Shown: one piece after another, positions 1 through 10,760 of the stretch
Numbering within the stretch: position 1 is the stretch's first letter
Layout of the letters: the number at the start of each line of letters is the position of its first letter
Source of the DNA: Gordionus sp. m RMFG-2023
Lineage: Eukaryota > Nematomorpha > Gordioida > Chordodea > Parachordodidae
Assembly: GCF_954871325.1 (NCBI RefSeq)
Contig: NC_088776.1
Location: 7,571,985-7,635,984, forward strand
Direction: 5' to 3'
DNA: 64,000 nucleotides
The notes under the pieces: generated by a model
Told to the model about the DNA's origin: nothing
What the model saw: only the letters and a program-made list of their open reading frames with translations
Databases searched by the model: none
Made by a program: the position numbers and the translations under genes

Positions 1-846
1 TTCATAACAGTAATAGATGCATTAGCACAGTCTATACCACAAACAAACAGTTCCGTAGAATATGATATTTGCAGATGATATTGTAACACTTGCCGAATCC
101 AAGGATGAAATGAAAGAAAGATTAGTGAGTTGGATAAATATCCTAGAAAAGCATGGACTAAAAGTAAATAGAGAAAAGACGGAGTATATGGTGATAGGTG
201 AAGATGAAACAGAGATCATTGATATAAATGAATGGAATATATCAGCAATTGCTGCAAATATTTGGGCTCCACTATACAAACAAACGGCACAATAGAGCAA
301 GAAATAAAGAGTAAAATTAATCAAGGGTTGTTAAAGTGGAGATCTTTATCTGGAGTGCTCTTTGACAAAAGAATCCCACACAGATTGAAGGGAAAAATTT
401 ACAGTTCCATAGTACAACCAACTATTCTATATAGTTCGGAAATTGGCCAATTAAAGAATCAGACGAGAGAAGTCTACAAACTATGGAGATGAGAATTCTG
501 AGGATGATTGCTGGGGTATCAAGAAAGGATAAGGTGCAAAGTACAAGATTACTAGAAAGTTTAAAGGTACTGCCTATTAAGACTAAGATAATGGTGAACA
601 GACTTAGATGGTATGGGCACCCAATGAGAGAGCCTATGAACTACATAGGAAATAAGAGAGTTTGGAAGTGATGGGCAAAGGTAAAAGAGGAAGGCCAAAA
701 CTTCAATGGGGCCATAAAGTTAGAGCCAATATGAAGAAGTATAAATTAGTTAAAAGAGATAGTATGAATAACATAAAGTAGCGAGAGATATTGAAGGAGC
801 TTACCACCAGAAAAGGTGAAAGCTAAAGAGAAAAAAAATAAAAATT
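1..846 (+). pseudogene. LINE fragment: C-terminal half of an RTE-like reverse transcriptase plus 3' tail
   Basis: The translated sequence opens with the RT active-site box (FADDIVTLAESKDEM, about 65-109). It then shows KYLGSTIQTNGTI, LLKWRSLSGVLFDKRIP, LKGKIYSSIVQPTILY, EMRILRMIAGVSRKD, VNRLRWYGHPMRE and GKGKRGRPKLQWG. This order is the usual C-terminal signature of RTE-like non-LTR elements. The frame changes near 285, 485 and 668, so the copy is dead. It is cut by the window edge, so the endonuclease and fingers are not seen. The 3' end runs into an A-rich tail (about 828-846). A second copy of the same 3' end lies inverted at 4255-4441, which fixes where the element ends. Family level is confident; the exact clade is not. 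Confidence 0.85.
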
Positions 847-1497
847 CGACGAGTGTAATAAATAATCTGCATAATTATTTCGCTAGATTTGGTTTACCTC
901 GTTACATTGTCTCAGATAGCGATACTCAGTTTACTGGATCTGAATTCAAAACGTATCTTTTTAGAAACAATATAAAACATTTTAGAACGGCCCCTTATAG
1001 CCCCAAATCGAATGGTTGGGCTGAGCATTATATGCATACGATAAAGACGCGTTTCTATGCTGGTAGGAGAGGTGGGAATCCGGACAAGTTAAATTTAGCG
1101 AATGCTTTAATTACTCACCGAAATACTCCAAATGCACTACCGGTAAATCCCTTGCCGAAATGATATATGGAAGGCCGCTCAGGACGATGTTAGATCAATG
1201 GAAATTATCTACGAGGGAAAGGACCGAAGACGAATTATGAAAACAAAAATATTATAAAGATAGTTACGTTGAGCCCCGTTAATTTGCAGAGAAGCAAAAG
1301 GTTTGGGTAGAAAACGAAAGGACTGCGGGATGGCATGAAGGGACAGTGGTTCAACGGAAAGGTGCGATATTGTGTGATGTTGAGTCTGTGGGTATTGTAA
1401 AATACCGACCAACTGAGGGATGCTTATGTACAATAAAGGAAATACCCATAACAATGACTGAGGATTTGGACCAGAACACATTGGAAATACAGTCTTA
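847..1497 (+). mobile_element. Ty3/gypsy-type integrase fossil
   Basis: This is a retrotransposon integrase remnant. The catalytic-core stretch reads VSDSDTQFTGSEFKTYL followed by FRTAPYSPKSNGWAE, the D...E portion typical of Ty3/gypsy integrases (SDNGTQF...TAPYHPxSNGxAE). A C-terminal part with KVWVENERTAGWHEG and VVQRKGAILCDVESVG fits the chromodomain-proximal or GPY-like region. It begins directly after the A-rich tail of the LINE, so the LINE probably inserted next to or into it. No gag, protease, RT or paired LTR is seen nearby. It is broken in a few places and is an old fragment. Confidence 0.75.
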
Positions 1498-1749
1498 AAA
1501 AAAGAGTTTCAAAACCCCCATTACATTATCAAATGATTTCAATTTATAGTGAGGAGAACTGTAATGCATTAATATAAATATAAATTGATTTTGATTTGCT
1601 TTTAAGCTACAATTTATTATGATAGATAAAATGGAAAAATAAATATATTTTATTACATTAAATAAATCACTTTATTTTCCAATACAATTCAGTGAGCATC
1701 CAAGTTTAAATCCTAAAGTAACTCTCAATTGTTCGTTGATTAAGAGATT
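1498..1749. other. AT-rich spacer
   Basis: No coding similarity, TIR or repeat pair was recognised. It could contain a decayed LTR of the preceding element, but no second copy exists in the window to show it. Confidence 0.4.
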
Positions 1750-3930
1750 ATTTAAGGTTTGGCTTGGAAATGCTTCGAGCTATGCCCACCATATTTATTG
1801 TTGGATTGTAATTTGTATGTCGTTAATATCGGTAGGGCTGAGGCTATTTTTGTAGTTTCTTTTTTAGGGCTTCGATAATAGATTTGTTGGAAATTTCGGT
1901 TTGAAATGCAAAACCATCTGAGGTGAATTGATTCCATCGTTCGATTGCTACTTTTAAAAGATCATCATTGGGAGTTATGAATGATGAGATCGTAGAATTG
2001 AGCTAGGCGATTTGATATTAATAGAGATATGGAAAGTAGTTCTAAGGGGATCAAGTTGATACCACCTAGTTTAGCGGGTAATTGGGCTAGGTGCAAGTTT
2101 GATAATGAAAGGTTGAGGATCCTTTCTATAAAGGTCCTTAAGCGAATATTGTGTTGAATGAAAAATTTGGAGGAGGTGAATGAGGAGGATTAGTGGAAGA
2201 GATGCGATATTTTAGGAAGATATAAACACTTTTTTAATAAGTAAAAGAGCTGGTTTGATGGAATATGGTTAATGAACTTTTCCAAGTTTTGCATCTCAGA
2301 AAAAATTTTATCGATAATTACTTTGGATATATTATTATTAAGTAATAAGGAGCCCATAAGTTGGATATCATTTTTTCGATAATAGTGTAATCTTTAAATA
2401 AATCTAATGGAATCTCGGGGTTGAGGAAGGATATTTCAGTTTTAGTTTTGTTTAACTCTAAAATAATTTTAGAGCATTCTCTTTCTAAGTGGTTAAGGGT
2501 TTTGCTAATTTGATGTGGATTGCCGCAAAGGGTGCCATCATCGAGTTACCAAGGGTTAAGATCTAGGTCAAAATCAAATATAAGATCTTTAATAATATTG
2601 TGTATAGCTAAGCAGAAAAGAATAGGGCCGTTGTAGTAGCCCTGTTGTATTCCCTCTTCTGAAAATATAACGCAACCATTAAAAATGAAGGGAGTGCTAT
2701 TGTTATAGCAGATGTCTACGAAGCGCGAGTATTGTGGGAAATTATCGTAAAAGGATTCGAGTGCCGAGGATAAATTGTAATGAAGGCATTTTTAAAATCG
2801 ATTTTGCCTAAAACGGAGTTTATCGGTAGATGCCTACTTTAGTTCCGCATCCTAATTGGTATTTGCCAAGCAGATAATGAGTATCGAATTTTTTTTTGCA
2901 ATAATTTTAGCTATATGGCGTTTGAAAAATGAACCTATTGCGATTTGTTTTTCAAAGCAATCAAGTTAGCTCCAAATATAATTTGATGAGCTAATGTGGG
3001 AATATCTTTAGTAATTATATTATTAAGGAAGGTGGTAAGTGAGTTAAAAAATTTATTGGAATTATGAGATTTTAAAAATGTTTGGAAGTAAGAAAAGATC
3101 TAATCCGGGCCTGCTGCTGCTGAAAATTTATTTAATTCACTTATAGTATCGTGAATATCTTGGTTTGAGATTATGAATTGGGGGATATTGAACGGTTGGT
3201 GGGTTTGGTAAGCCAGTATAAGAGGCACGTGGATGAAATAATTTTAGGTTGTCAAGGGTCTCGTTGTTAGATAGGGCGAGTTTTGTTTGTGAAGAGATTA
3301 ATTTTTGTGCACCACATATGTCGCCTTCATTTATTTTTTTGGATGTTTTGTTGCAGGTTACTGAAACATTCATTATAGAATTATTGGAATTTTTAACGTA
3401 TTCTAATAGTGTTGAATTTTCCAAATTTTTGAATTTATTAGGTTAGTGAAATAGATTGTTATCTTTTGGGATTGAGAGACATTTGAAAGGGAATGTGAAG
3501 AGATTATTCCAATGATTTAAATTTGACAAATCTTTGTTAATATTTTCAAATAATTTTGTAAGATGATCAGTGATCTGGTAATTAACACTAGATGGGATGT
3601 GTTTTATTGTTGGTATTTTTTTAATAAAGATAAATTCTTCTAGTCATTTGTTATTTACTTGTATGTGTTTTGGTATTGATTTGGGGTTCTATTAATTTTG
3701 TGCAAAGTGTATTAAAACCTCATCAAGGGAGGGCTTGGGGGTCATGTTTGTATAATGGTCATCTTTTTTATGTTAATAAGTTTGTGACAGGTTGCGCAGA
3801 ATCCTTTCATGCTAATGATGAGAAGATTTTAATACATAAGAAGTTTGTTACTTTGAGTCTAAGACAAAAACATTGGAGTTGGGTTATTTGCTGGCATGTA
3901 GGTATAAAAGAGTTTTGTTGTAGATGAAAT
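1750..3930 (-). mobile_element. Reverse transcriptase element fossil (QQGDPxG-type RT family)
   Basis: Read on the minus strand, the region follows the order of a reverse transcriptase family common in invertebrate repeats. A cysteine pair (FCATCHKL) lies near the 5' end. Next come KKINEGDICGAQKLISS, SELNKFSAAAGPD, DFKNAF, remains of a (V/I)QQGDPxGP box, and finally NLHLAQLPAKLGGINLIPL near 2000-2100. Two further pieces of the same family are at 25128-25430 and 42290-42545. It is heavily broken and old. Whether the family belongs with non-LTR or DIRS-like elements cannot be decided here. Confidence 0.65.
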
Positions 3931-4254
3931 CAGAATAATTAGTTATGTATAGTGCATATGAGTGTTGTATTTTTATTTCCAAGATAATGTGTTGTTAGTA
4001 GTTTCAATTGAGAGTGAGCTTGTTATAAACTCTGAAGTTTAGGTGCAAGTGGTATAGGAAAAATTATTTTTCAATCCTTAATATTTATTGTCAAATTTGT
4101 TCCGAGTTAAGTTAGCGTATTTTGGAAATAGGTTGAACTTTTAAATGGTTTTTAACTGATTAATATATATTTTGAGCTTAATTTCATATTAGCTCTAATA
4201 CTAAAAACAGCTGTAAATAAATGGATTAAAGTTCAATTCAAGAAGTAATTTTAA
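3931..4254. other. AT-rich spacer
   Basis: Nothing coding or repeated recognised between the RT fossil and the inverted LINE tail. Confidence 0.4.
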
Positions 4255-4441
4255 TATTTTTTATTTCTTTTTTTTTAGCTTTCACCTTTTCTGATGGTAA
4301 GCTCCTTCAATATCTCTCTCCATTTTATGTTATTCATGCTATCTCTTTTATCTAATTTATACTTCTTCATATTGGCTCTAACTTTATGGCCTCATTGAAG
4401 TTTTGATCTTCTTCTCATAAGTTTTTCCCCATCACTTCCAA
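4255..4441 (-). mobile_element. 5'-truncated LINE copy, 3' end and A-tail only
   Basis: The reverse complement matches the last ~165 bases of the LINE at 1-846 (the stretch from about 660 to 825), including the stop-proximal region and the GGTGAAAGCTAAA terminus. On the minus strand it ends in an A-rich tail (T-run at about 4259-4276). This is the normal product of aborted target-primed reverse transcription. Divergence is modest, so both copies come from one subfamily. Confidence 0.85.
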
Positions 4442-4676
4442 AGGTTGAGATATGCCAACTTCGGGATTGAATATTAGAGTTATATTTTCACATTTTAATT
4501 ATTTTAAATATATCTATTTTAACCTTCTATTAATAGAATGGATGAAAAATAACTATTAATTTATATTACTTTATTATTTAGTAAATTTTTGTAACTTGTT
4601 TATATCATATGAAAATGCATCTCAACTTAATTAATAGAGTAAATAAAAAAAATTTACCTAAGCATTTGCAGTTTAC
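4442..4676. other. AT-rich spacer flanking the foldback element
   Basis: No features recognised. The last eight bases before the element (4677-4684, CTAAGTAT) are its left target duplication. Confidence 0.5.
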
Positions 4677-4684
4677 CTAAGTAT
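4677..4684. repeat. Left 8-bp target site duplication CTAAGTAT
   Basis: Identical to 10271-10278 immediately outside the right end of the foldback element. Confidence 0.92.
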
Positions 4685-4719
4685 TAGTGTTGTTAATCGG
4701 CTTAGCCGAGTCGGCTCGA

Positions 4720-5330
4720 ACAGAGCTCACCCAAATTTTGGGTCGTTTTTTTCGACTCCAACTCAAAGTTTTGGTCGTTTTTTACGACTTCGACCCGAGT
4801 TCAAGCCGAAAAAAACGACTTCGACCCAAAATATGGGTCGTTTTTTTCGACTCCGACCCAAGTCCAAGCCGAAAAAAACGACCTCGACCCAAAATATGGG
4901 TCGTTTTTTACAACTCCGACTCAAAATTTGGGTTGTATTTTTCGACTCAAACTTGAAATTTGGGTCGTATTTTTCGACTCAAACTTGAAGTTTGGGTCGT
5001 ATTTTTCGACTCAAACTTGAAGTTTCGGTCGTATTTTTCGACTCAAACTTGAAGTTAGGGTCGTATTTTTCGACTCCAACTTGAAGTTTGGGTCGTATTT
5101 TTCGACTCAAACTAGAAGTTTGGGTCGTATTTTTCGACTCCAACTTGAAGTTTAGATCGTATTTTTCGACTCCAACTCAAAGTTTGGGTCATTTTTCTGA
5201 CTCAGACTCAAACATCGGGTCATTTTATTCAATCCGACCCAAAATATGGATCGTTTTTTTTAAAGACGCCTTAAAGTTAGGGTTGCTTTTTTCACCTAAC
5301 CAAATATCTAGATCATTTTTTTCGACCAAA
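4720..5330. repeat. Left subterminal tandem array of hairpin units
   Basis: Units of about 27-32 bp are built on GGGTCGTATTTTTCGACTC, each able to fold through GTCG...CGAC. Outer units are GC-richer (GGGTCGTTTTTTTCGACTC), inner units more degenerate. Long apparent reading frames here are by-products of the repeat and are not genes. The inverted counterpart is at about 9620-10240. Confidence 0.9.
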
Positions 5331-5429
5331 AGTCAAATAACATTTAGTAGATATTAATATTATAGGCGGGAAAGTTTCTTAAAGCTTCTTTAAATTATAA
5401 CGCTCTGGATTAACTATTCCATCATAGTT

Positions 5430-6170
5430 ATTTTTTAAAATTTTTAAGTAAAGATGTACCATAGAAAAGAGCCATTTGTTATGATGGTTATTTTTGAACT
5501 TTTTTAAATGAAATAGATAAAAATATATATTGTAGACATGTTAAATCAAAATTTCAGTGATGTACCATAGATAAGTGACAATTGTCATAATCGCCATTTT
5601 TGAACTTTTTTGAGTTTTTTTAAAGCAAATTGCTAAAAATATATATTCTGAACATGTTAAATTAAAAATTCAGTGAGGATGTATCATAGATAGGTGACAA
5701 TTGTCATAATCGTTATTTTTGAACTTTTTTCAATTTTTTTAAAGGAAATAGCTAAAAATATATATTCTAAACATGTTAAATTTAAAATTCAGTGAGGATG
5801 TATCATAGATAGATGACAATTGTCATAATTGTTATTTTTGAACTTTTTTTAATTTTTTTAAAGGAAATAGCTAAAAATATATATTCTAAACATGTTAAAT
5901 TTAAAATTCAGTGAGGATGTATCATAGATAGGTGACAATTGTCATAATCGTTATTTTTGAACTTTTTTCAATTTTTTTAAAGGAAATAGCTAAAAATATA
6001 TATTCTAAACATGTTAAATTTAAAATTCAGTGAGGATGTATCATAGATAGGTGACAATTGTCATAATCGTTATTTTTGAACTTTTTTTAATTTTTTTAAA
6101 GGAAATAGCTAAAAATATATATTCTAAACATGTTAAATTTAAAATATCAGTGAGGATGTATCACAGATAA
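5430..6170. repeat. Left-arm tandem array, ~119-bp units (about 6)
   Basis: The marker CAGTGAGGATGTATCATAG recurs at about 5671, 5790, 5909, 6028 and 6148, with a more diverged unit at about 5556. Nearly every unit carries the 12-bp palindrome TGACAATTGTCA. Confidence 0.92.
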
Positions 6171-7164
6171 GGGACAAAAAATGGTTATTATATATACGAG
6201 TAGTTAGGTACATAATAATCTTTAAGTGATAAAATGAGATGCTAATATATTTCTTGTAATTTTAATTTATAATAAAATTCTTAAATATGTTATTGTCATA
6301 GACTGGGTTAGAAAATCAACTATCACATAAACTCATCTATGTTTTATTCATATTATATTTTTAAGTTTGAGGATATAAAAATATTTCCTCTTTGAAGTTA
6401 CTAGTTAGGATAAAATTTACTTGGCACATCTTACAATGATATTTATACTTGTTTTTTTTTTCGAGAATAAATTTTATGCGATATCTCATGAAGGAAATTA
6501 CATATCATTGTACAGAGAAATAACTTTGTATATATTATCTGCACCCATATCTTTTTTATCAATCTCTATCGATGACATTTTAAATTATATTGGAAACTAG
6601 ATTGTGTAGATTTCTAAATATTAATTTAAAAGATTAAGATGCTAGAATTAATTATAGATATATCTTAATAATTTGTATATGCATTTATTATTTAAAATCT
6701 CTCGTTTTAAGCCTATTTAGCAAGAAAAATATTGACTAATCCTGAAATTGATAATAGATATCTATACCTTTATATAATCTATGAGAAAAATTGCTCTCAT
6801 AATATTCTTCATAATAAAATAGTGAATAATTAACGCCTGAAAAAAAGTAAGCGCTTTATAACATGGTTCAAAGTTAATCCCAGTATCAATTTTAATGTGT
6901 AATTTTTCTCAAGTGTTCAAAATTCTATATCTTAATATCAAAAACTATTTTAGTTATCAATTTAAAGTCAAATAATATTAAAACACTAATATTCTCCAGT
7001 ATTCATAAAAAACAACAGCCTGAAACAAGAATACTAAGCTCAAAACATCTTAAATATTTGATACATTTATAGTTTAAATATTTTTATTTAAATTATATAT
7101 ATTTATTAATGTACAAAAAATTTAATTTAACAATATATATAGATATAAAAATTATATATAAAAT

Positions 7165-7390
7165 TTATTATTCATGATATTGATATCCCATGAATTTAAA
7201 CATAAACACTGTTTAAGTGTTTCGGAGGCCATGCGATTTCTTTTCTTTGTTACGGTGTCCACCCCTCTTGAGAAGACACGCTCGCTCTCAACGTATGTAC
7301 TTTGCTGCGACAAAAAATCTTTAGCCATCATGCAAAAGTACGGAAAACGCTCAGAATTACAGTACGACTTAAAAAAACTCGACTTAACAC
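7165..7390 (-). pseudogene. hAT transposase C-terminal dimerisation domain, remnant
   Basis: On the minus strand the loop of the foldback element encodes NSERFPYF, MMAKDFLSQQSTYVES, ERVFSRGVDTVTKKRNR and MASETLKQCLCLNSW. These match the family pattern of the hAT C-terminal dimerisation domain (AKDFLSxxxxSxxSERVFSxxGxxxTxxRxxLxxxxxxxLxxLxxW). The reading frame ends at a stop shortly after. No BED finger, DDE core or upstream part is seen, so only the last ~70 codons survive. This supports hAT assignment for the whole element. Confidence 0.85.
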
Positions 7391-8329
7391 TACATTTTTG
7401 AAAAATATGGCTCGCCTAAATTACTAAATTATATTTAAAAATATATTAAAAAAATGCATCCGGAATCGCAAATACTTATAAAAAAAATTTATTGTTTTAT
7501 TAGTTTAAAAATTCCATATGGAAGTGAAGTGACTATTTAAATTCTAAAATTAAAAAAGATATTTTATTTTACTTGGCGTGGTGCCAGCTAGACGGCAAAT
7601 TTGTTGAGATTTTTTTTTTCTTCATTGTTAGGGATAGGGATATGATTAATAATCATTTTTTTTAACTTTCCAAATTTTTTTTATTATTTTTGAGGGTAGC
7701 CAAATTAAATTAGAGTAACATAAATTTTATTAATAAAAGTTGTCCAATTTTCAGGATTAGTCAATATTTTTCTTGCTAAATAGGGTTAAAACGAGAGATT
7801 TTAAATAATAAATGCATATACAAATTATTAAGATAAATCTATAATTAATTCTAGCATCTTATTTTAAATTAATATTTAGAAATCTACACAATCTAGTTTC
7901 CAATATAATTTATAATGTCATCGATAGAGATTGATATAAAAGATATGGGTGCAGATAATATATACATAGTTAATTCTCTGTACAATGATATGTAATTTCC
8001 TTCATGAGATATCGCATAAAATTTATTCTCGAAAAAAAAAACAAGGTATAAATATCATTGTTAGATGTGCCAAGTAAATTTTATCCTAACTAGTAACTTC
8101 AAAGAGGAAATATTTTAATATCCTCAAACTTAAAAATATAATATGAATAAAACATAGGAGTTTATGTGATAGTTGATTTTCTAACCCAGTCTATGAAAAT
8201 AACATATTTAAGAATTTTATTATAAATTAAAATTACAAGAAATATATTAGCATCTCATTTTATCACTTAAAAATTATTATGTACCTAACTACTCGTATAT
8301 ATAATAACCATTTTTTGTCCCTTATTTAT

Positions 8330-9530
8330 GATACATCCTCACTGAAATTTTAATTTAACATGTTTAGGATATATTTCTTTAGCTATTTGCTTTAAAAAAT
8401 TGAAAAAAGTTCAAAAATAGCGATTATGACAATTGTCACCTATCTATGATACATCCTTACTGAATTTTAAATTTAACATGTTTAGAATATATATTTTTAG
8501 CTATTTCCTTTAAAAAAATTGAAAAAAGTTCAAAAATAGCGATTATGACAATTGTCACCTATCTATGATACATCCTCACTGAATTTTAAATTTAACATGT
8601 TTAGAATATATATTTTTAGCTATTTCCTTTAAAAAAATTGGAAAAAGTTCAAAAATAACGATTATGACAATTGTCACCTATCTATGATACATCCTCACTG
8701 AATTTTTAATTTAACATGTTTAGAATATATATTTTTAGCTAATTCCTTTAAAAAAATTGAAAAAAGTTCAAAAATAAAGATTATGACAATTGTCACCTAT
8801 CTATGATACATCCTCACTGAATTTTAAATTTAACATGTTTAGAATATATATTTTTAGCTATTTCCTTTAAAAAAATTAAAAAAAGTTCAAAAATAACAAT
8901 TATGACAATTGTCACCTATCTATGATACATCCTCACTGAATTTTAAATTTAACATGTTTAGAATATATATTTTTAGCTATTTCCTTTAAAAAAATTGAAA
9001 AAAGTTCAAAAATAACGATTATGACAATTGTCACCTATCTATGATACATCCTCACTGAATTTTAAATTTAACATGTTTAGAATATATTTTTAGCTATTTC
9101 CTTTAAAAAAATTTGAAAAAGTTCAAAAATAGCGATTATGACAATTGTCACCTATCTATGATACATCCTCACTGAATTTTTAATTTAACATGTTTAGAAT
9201 ATATATTTTTAGCTATTTCCTTTAAAAAAATTGAAAAAAGTTCAAAAATAACGATTATGACAATTGTCACCTATCTATGATACACCCTCACTGAATTTTT
9301 AATAACATGTTCAGAATATATATTTTTAGCAATTTGCTTTAAAAAAACTCAAAAAAGTTCAAAAATGGCGATTATGACAATTGTCACTTATCTATGGTAC
9401 ATCTTCACTGAAATTTTGATTTAACATGTCTACAATATATATTTTTATCTATTTCATTTAAAAAAGTTCAAAAATAACCATCATAACAAATGGCTCTTTT
9501 CTATGGTACATCTTTAATTAAAAATTTTAA
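8330..9530. repeat. Right-arm tandem array, ~119-bp units (about 10)
   Basis: This is the inverted counterpart of 5430-6170. CATCCTCACTGAAT-like junctions recur at about 8336, 8455, 8573, 8692, 8812, 8931, 9050, 9166, 9287 and 9404. Units again centre on TGACAATTGTCA. Several adjacent units are nearly identical, so the array has expanded or been homogenised since the two arms formed. Confidence 0.92.
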
Positions 9531-9619
9531 AAAATAACTATGATGGAATAGTTAATCCAGAGCGTTATAATTTAAAGAAGCTTTAAGAAACTTTCCCGCC
9601 TATAATATAATATCTACTA

Positions 9620-10240
9620 AATGTTATTTGACTTTTGGTCGAAAAAAATGATCTAGATATTTGGTTAGGTGAAAAAAAGCAACCCTAACTTTAAGGCGTC
9701 TTTAAAAAAAACGATCCATATTTTGGGTCGGATTGAATAAAACGACCCGATGTTTGAGTCTGAGTCAGAAAAACGACCCAAACTTTGAGTTGGAGTTGAA
9801 AAATACGATCTAAACTTCAAGTTGGAGTCGAAAAATACGACCCAAACTTCTAGTTTGAGTCGAAAAATACGACCCAAACTTCAAGTTTGAGTGGAAAAAT
9901 ACGACCCAAACTTCAAGTTGGAGTCGAAAAATATGACCCAAACTTCAAGTTTGAGTCGAAAAATACGACCCAAACTTCAAGTTTGAGTGGAAAAATACGA
10001 CCCAAATTTCAAGTTTGAGTCGAAAAATACAACCCAAATTTTGAGTCGGAGTCGTAAAAAACGACCCATATTTTGGGTCGAGGTCGTTTTTTTCGGCTTG
10101 GACTTGGGTCGAAGTCGAAAAAAACGACCCATATTTTGGGTCAAAGTCGTTTTTTTCGGCTTGAACTCGGGTCGAAGTCGAAAAAAACGACCCAAACATT
10201 GAGTCGGAGTCGAATAAAACGACCCGAGCTTTGGGTCGGG
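9620..10240. repeat. Right subterminal tandem array of hairpin units
   Basis: Inverted counterpart of 4720-5330, with the same GTCG...CGAC hairpin units. Open frames on both strands here are repeat artefacts. Confidence 0.9.
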
Positions 10241-10270
10241 GTTGCGACTCGCGGCGTTTTAACAACACTA

Positions 10271-10278
10271 CTAAGTAT
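10271..10278. repeat. Right 8-bp target site duplication CTAAGTAT
   Basis: Identical to 4677-4684 immediately outside the left end of the foldback element. Confidence 0.92.
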
Positions 10279-10339
10279 TTAGTTAAGTCAAACCGTTTTT
10301 TATGTTTATTTGTAATTTTTTATTTTAAGTAAAGCGTAA

Positions 10340-10760
10340 TAGCTCTGATTTAAAATTTCTAAATTATGTTTTGATGGTACTTATAAATTTTAAACGGTTT
10401 TCAATTGATTCAGAAAATATTATTGCTATTATTAAGGACCTGCATTTTTTATAATGAATCAAATTTAACTCTAAATTATAATAATTTAATGACACATTTT
10501 TGAATATTAAAATTTAAAAAATAAAAACATGGAGGATTCTTAGTAATTACAATTGTTAAATTTTTTTTACAAAAAATCCTGTGGAATGCTTGCTCGCATA
10601 TTTTTTTCCAAGCTGGGGATTAAATTTTTATTTAAAGAAGAAAAGTAGTTGTTTTTTTTTACTTTAAATTTCATTTCAAAATTTATATTTTTAATTAAAA
10701 TTCCCCATTTGTTATATAATATAAATAAAATAATAAAAAATTAACAGTATAAATTTTGTT
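10340..10760 (+). repeat. Dispersed repeat family A, copy 1
   Basis: Aligns by eye over most of its length with 18840-19175. Shared landmarks are TTTTGATGGTACTTATAA/TTTTGGTACTTATAA, GCATTTTT..TAATGAAT, GACACATTTTTGAATATTAA, TGGAATGCTTGCTCGCATAT and TTCCCCATTT. No coding content is visible. It is probably a non-coding transposon or intronic repeat of unknown class. Confidence 0.7.

Larger units (their letters stand above)
4685..10270. mobile_element. hAT-superfamily foldback transposon, 5.6 kb
   Basis: The ends are exact inverted repeats starting TAGTGTTGTTAA (4685-4696) and ending TTAACAACACTA (to 10270). They are flanked by identical 8-bp direct repeats CTAAGTAT (4677-4684 and 10271-10278). 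An 8-bp duplication with a TAGTG-type end is the hAT hallmark. The inverted arms are unusually long: left 4685 to about 6750, right about 7750 to 10270. Each arm has an outer GC-richer block of 27-32 bp tandem units and an inner block of ~119-bp tandem units. The right arm has about four more inner units than the left, so arm lengths differ. The ~1 kb loop holds a decayed hAT transposase C-terminus on the minus strand. The element is non-autonomous as it stands. The perfect duplication suggests a fairly recent insertion. Confidence 0.93.

Noticed and set aside
4687-5357. Two 89-codon frames rich in VVFFDSD repeats, with mirror frames at 9665-10282
   Set aside because: They follow exactly the 27-32 bp subterminal units of the foldback element and mirror each other in the inverted arm.
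7174-7401. 75-codon plus-strand frame in the foldback loop
   Set aside because: It is the antisense of the hAT transposase C-terminus on the minus strand.
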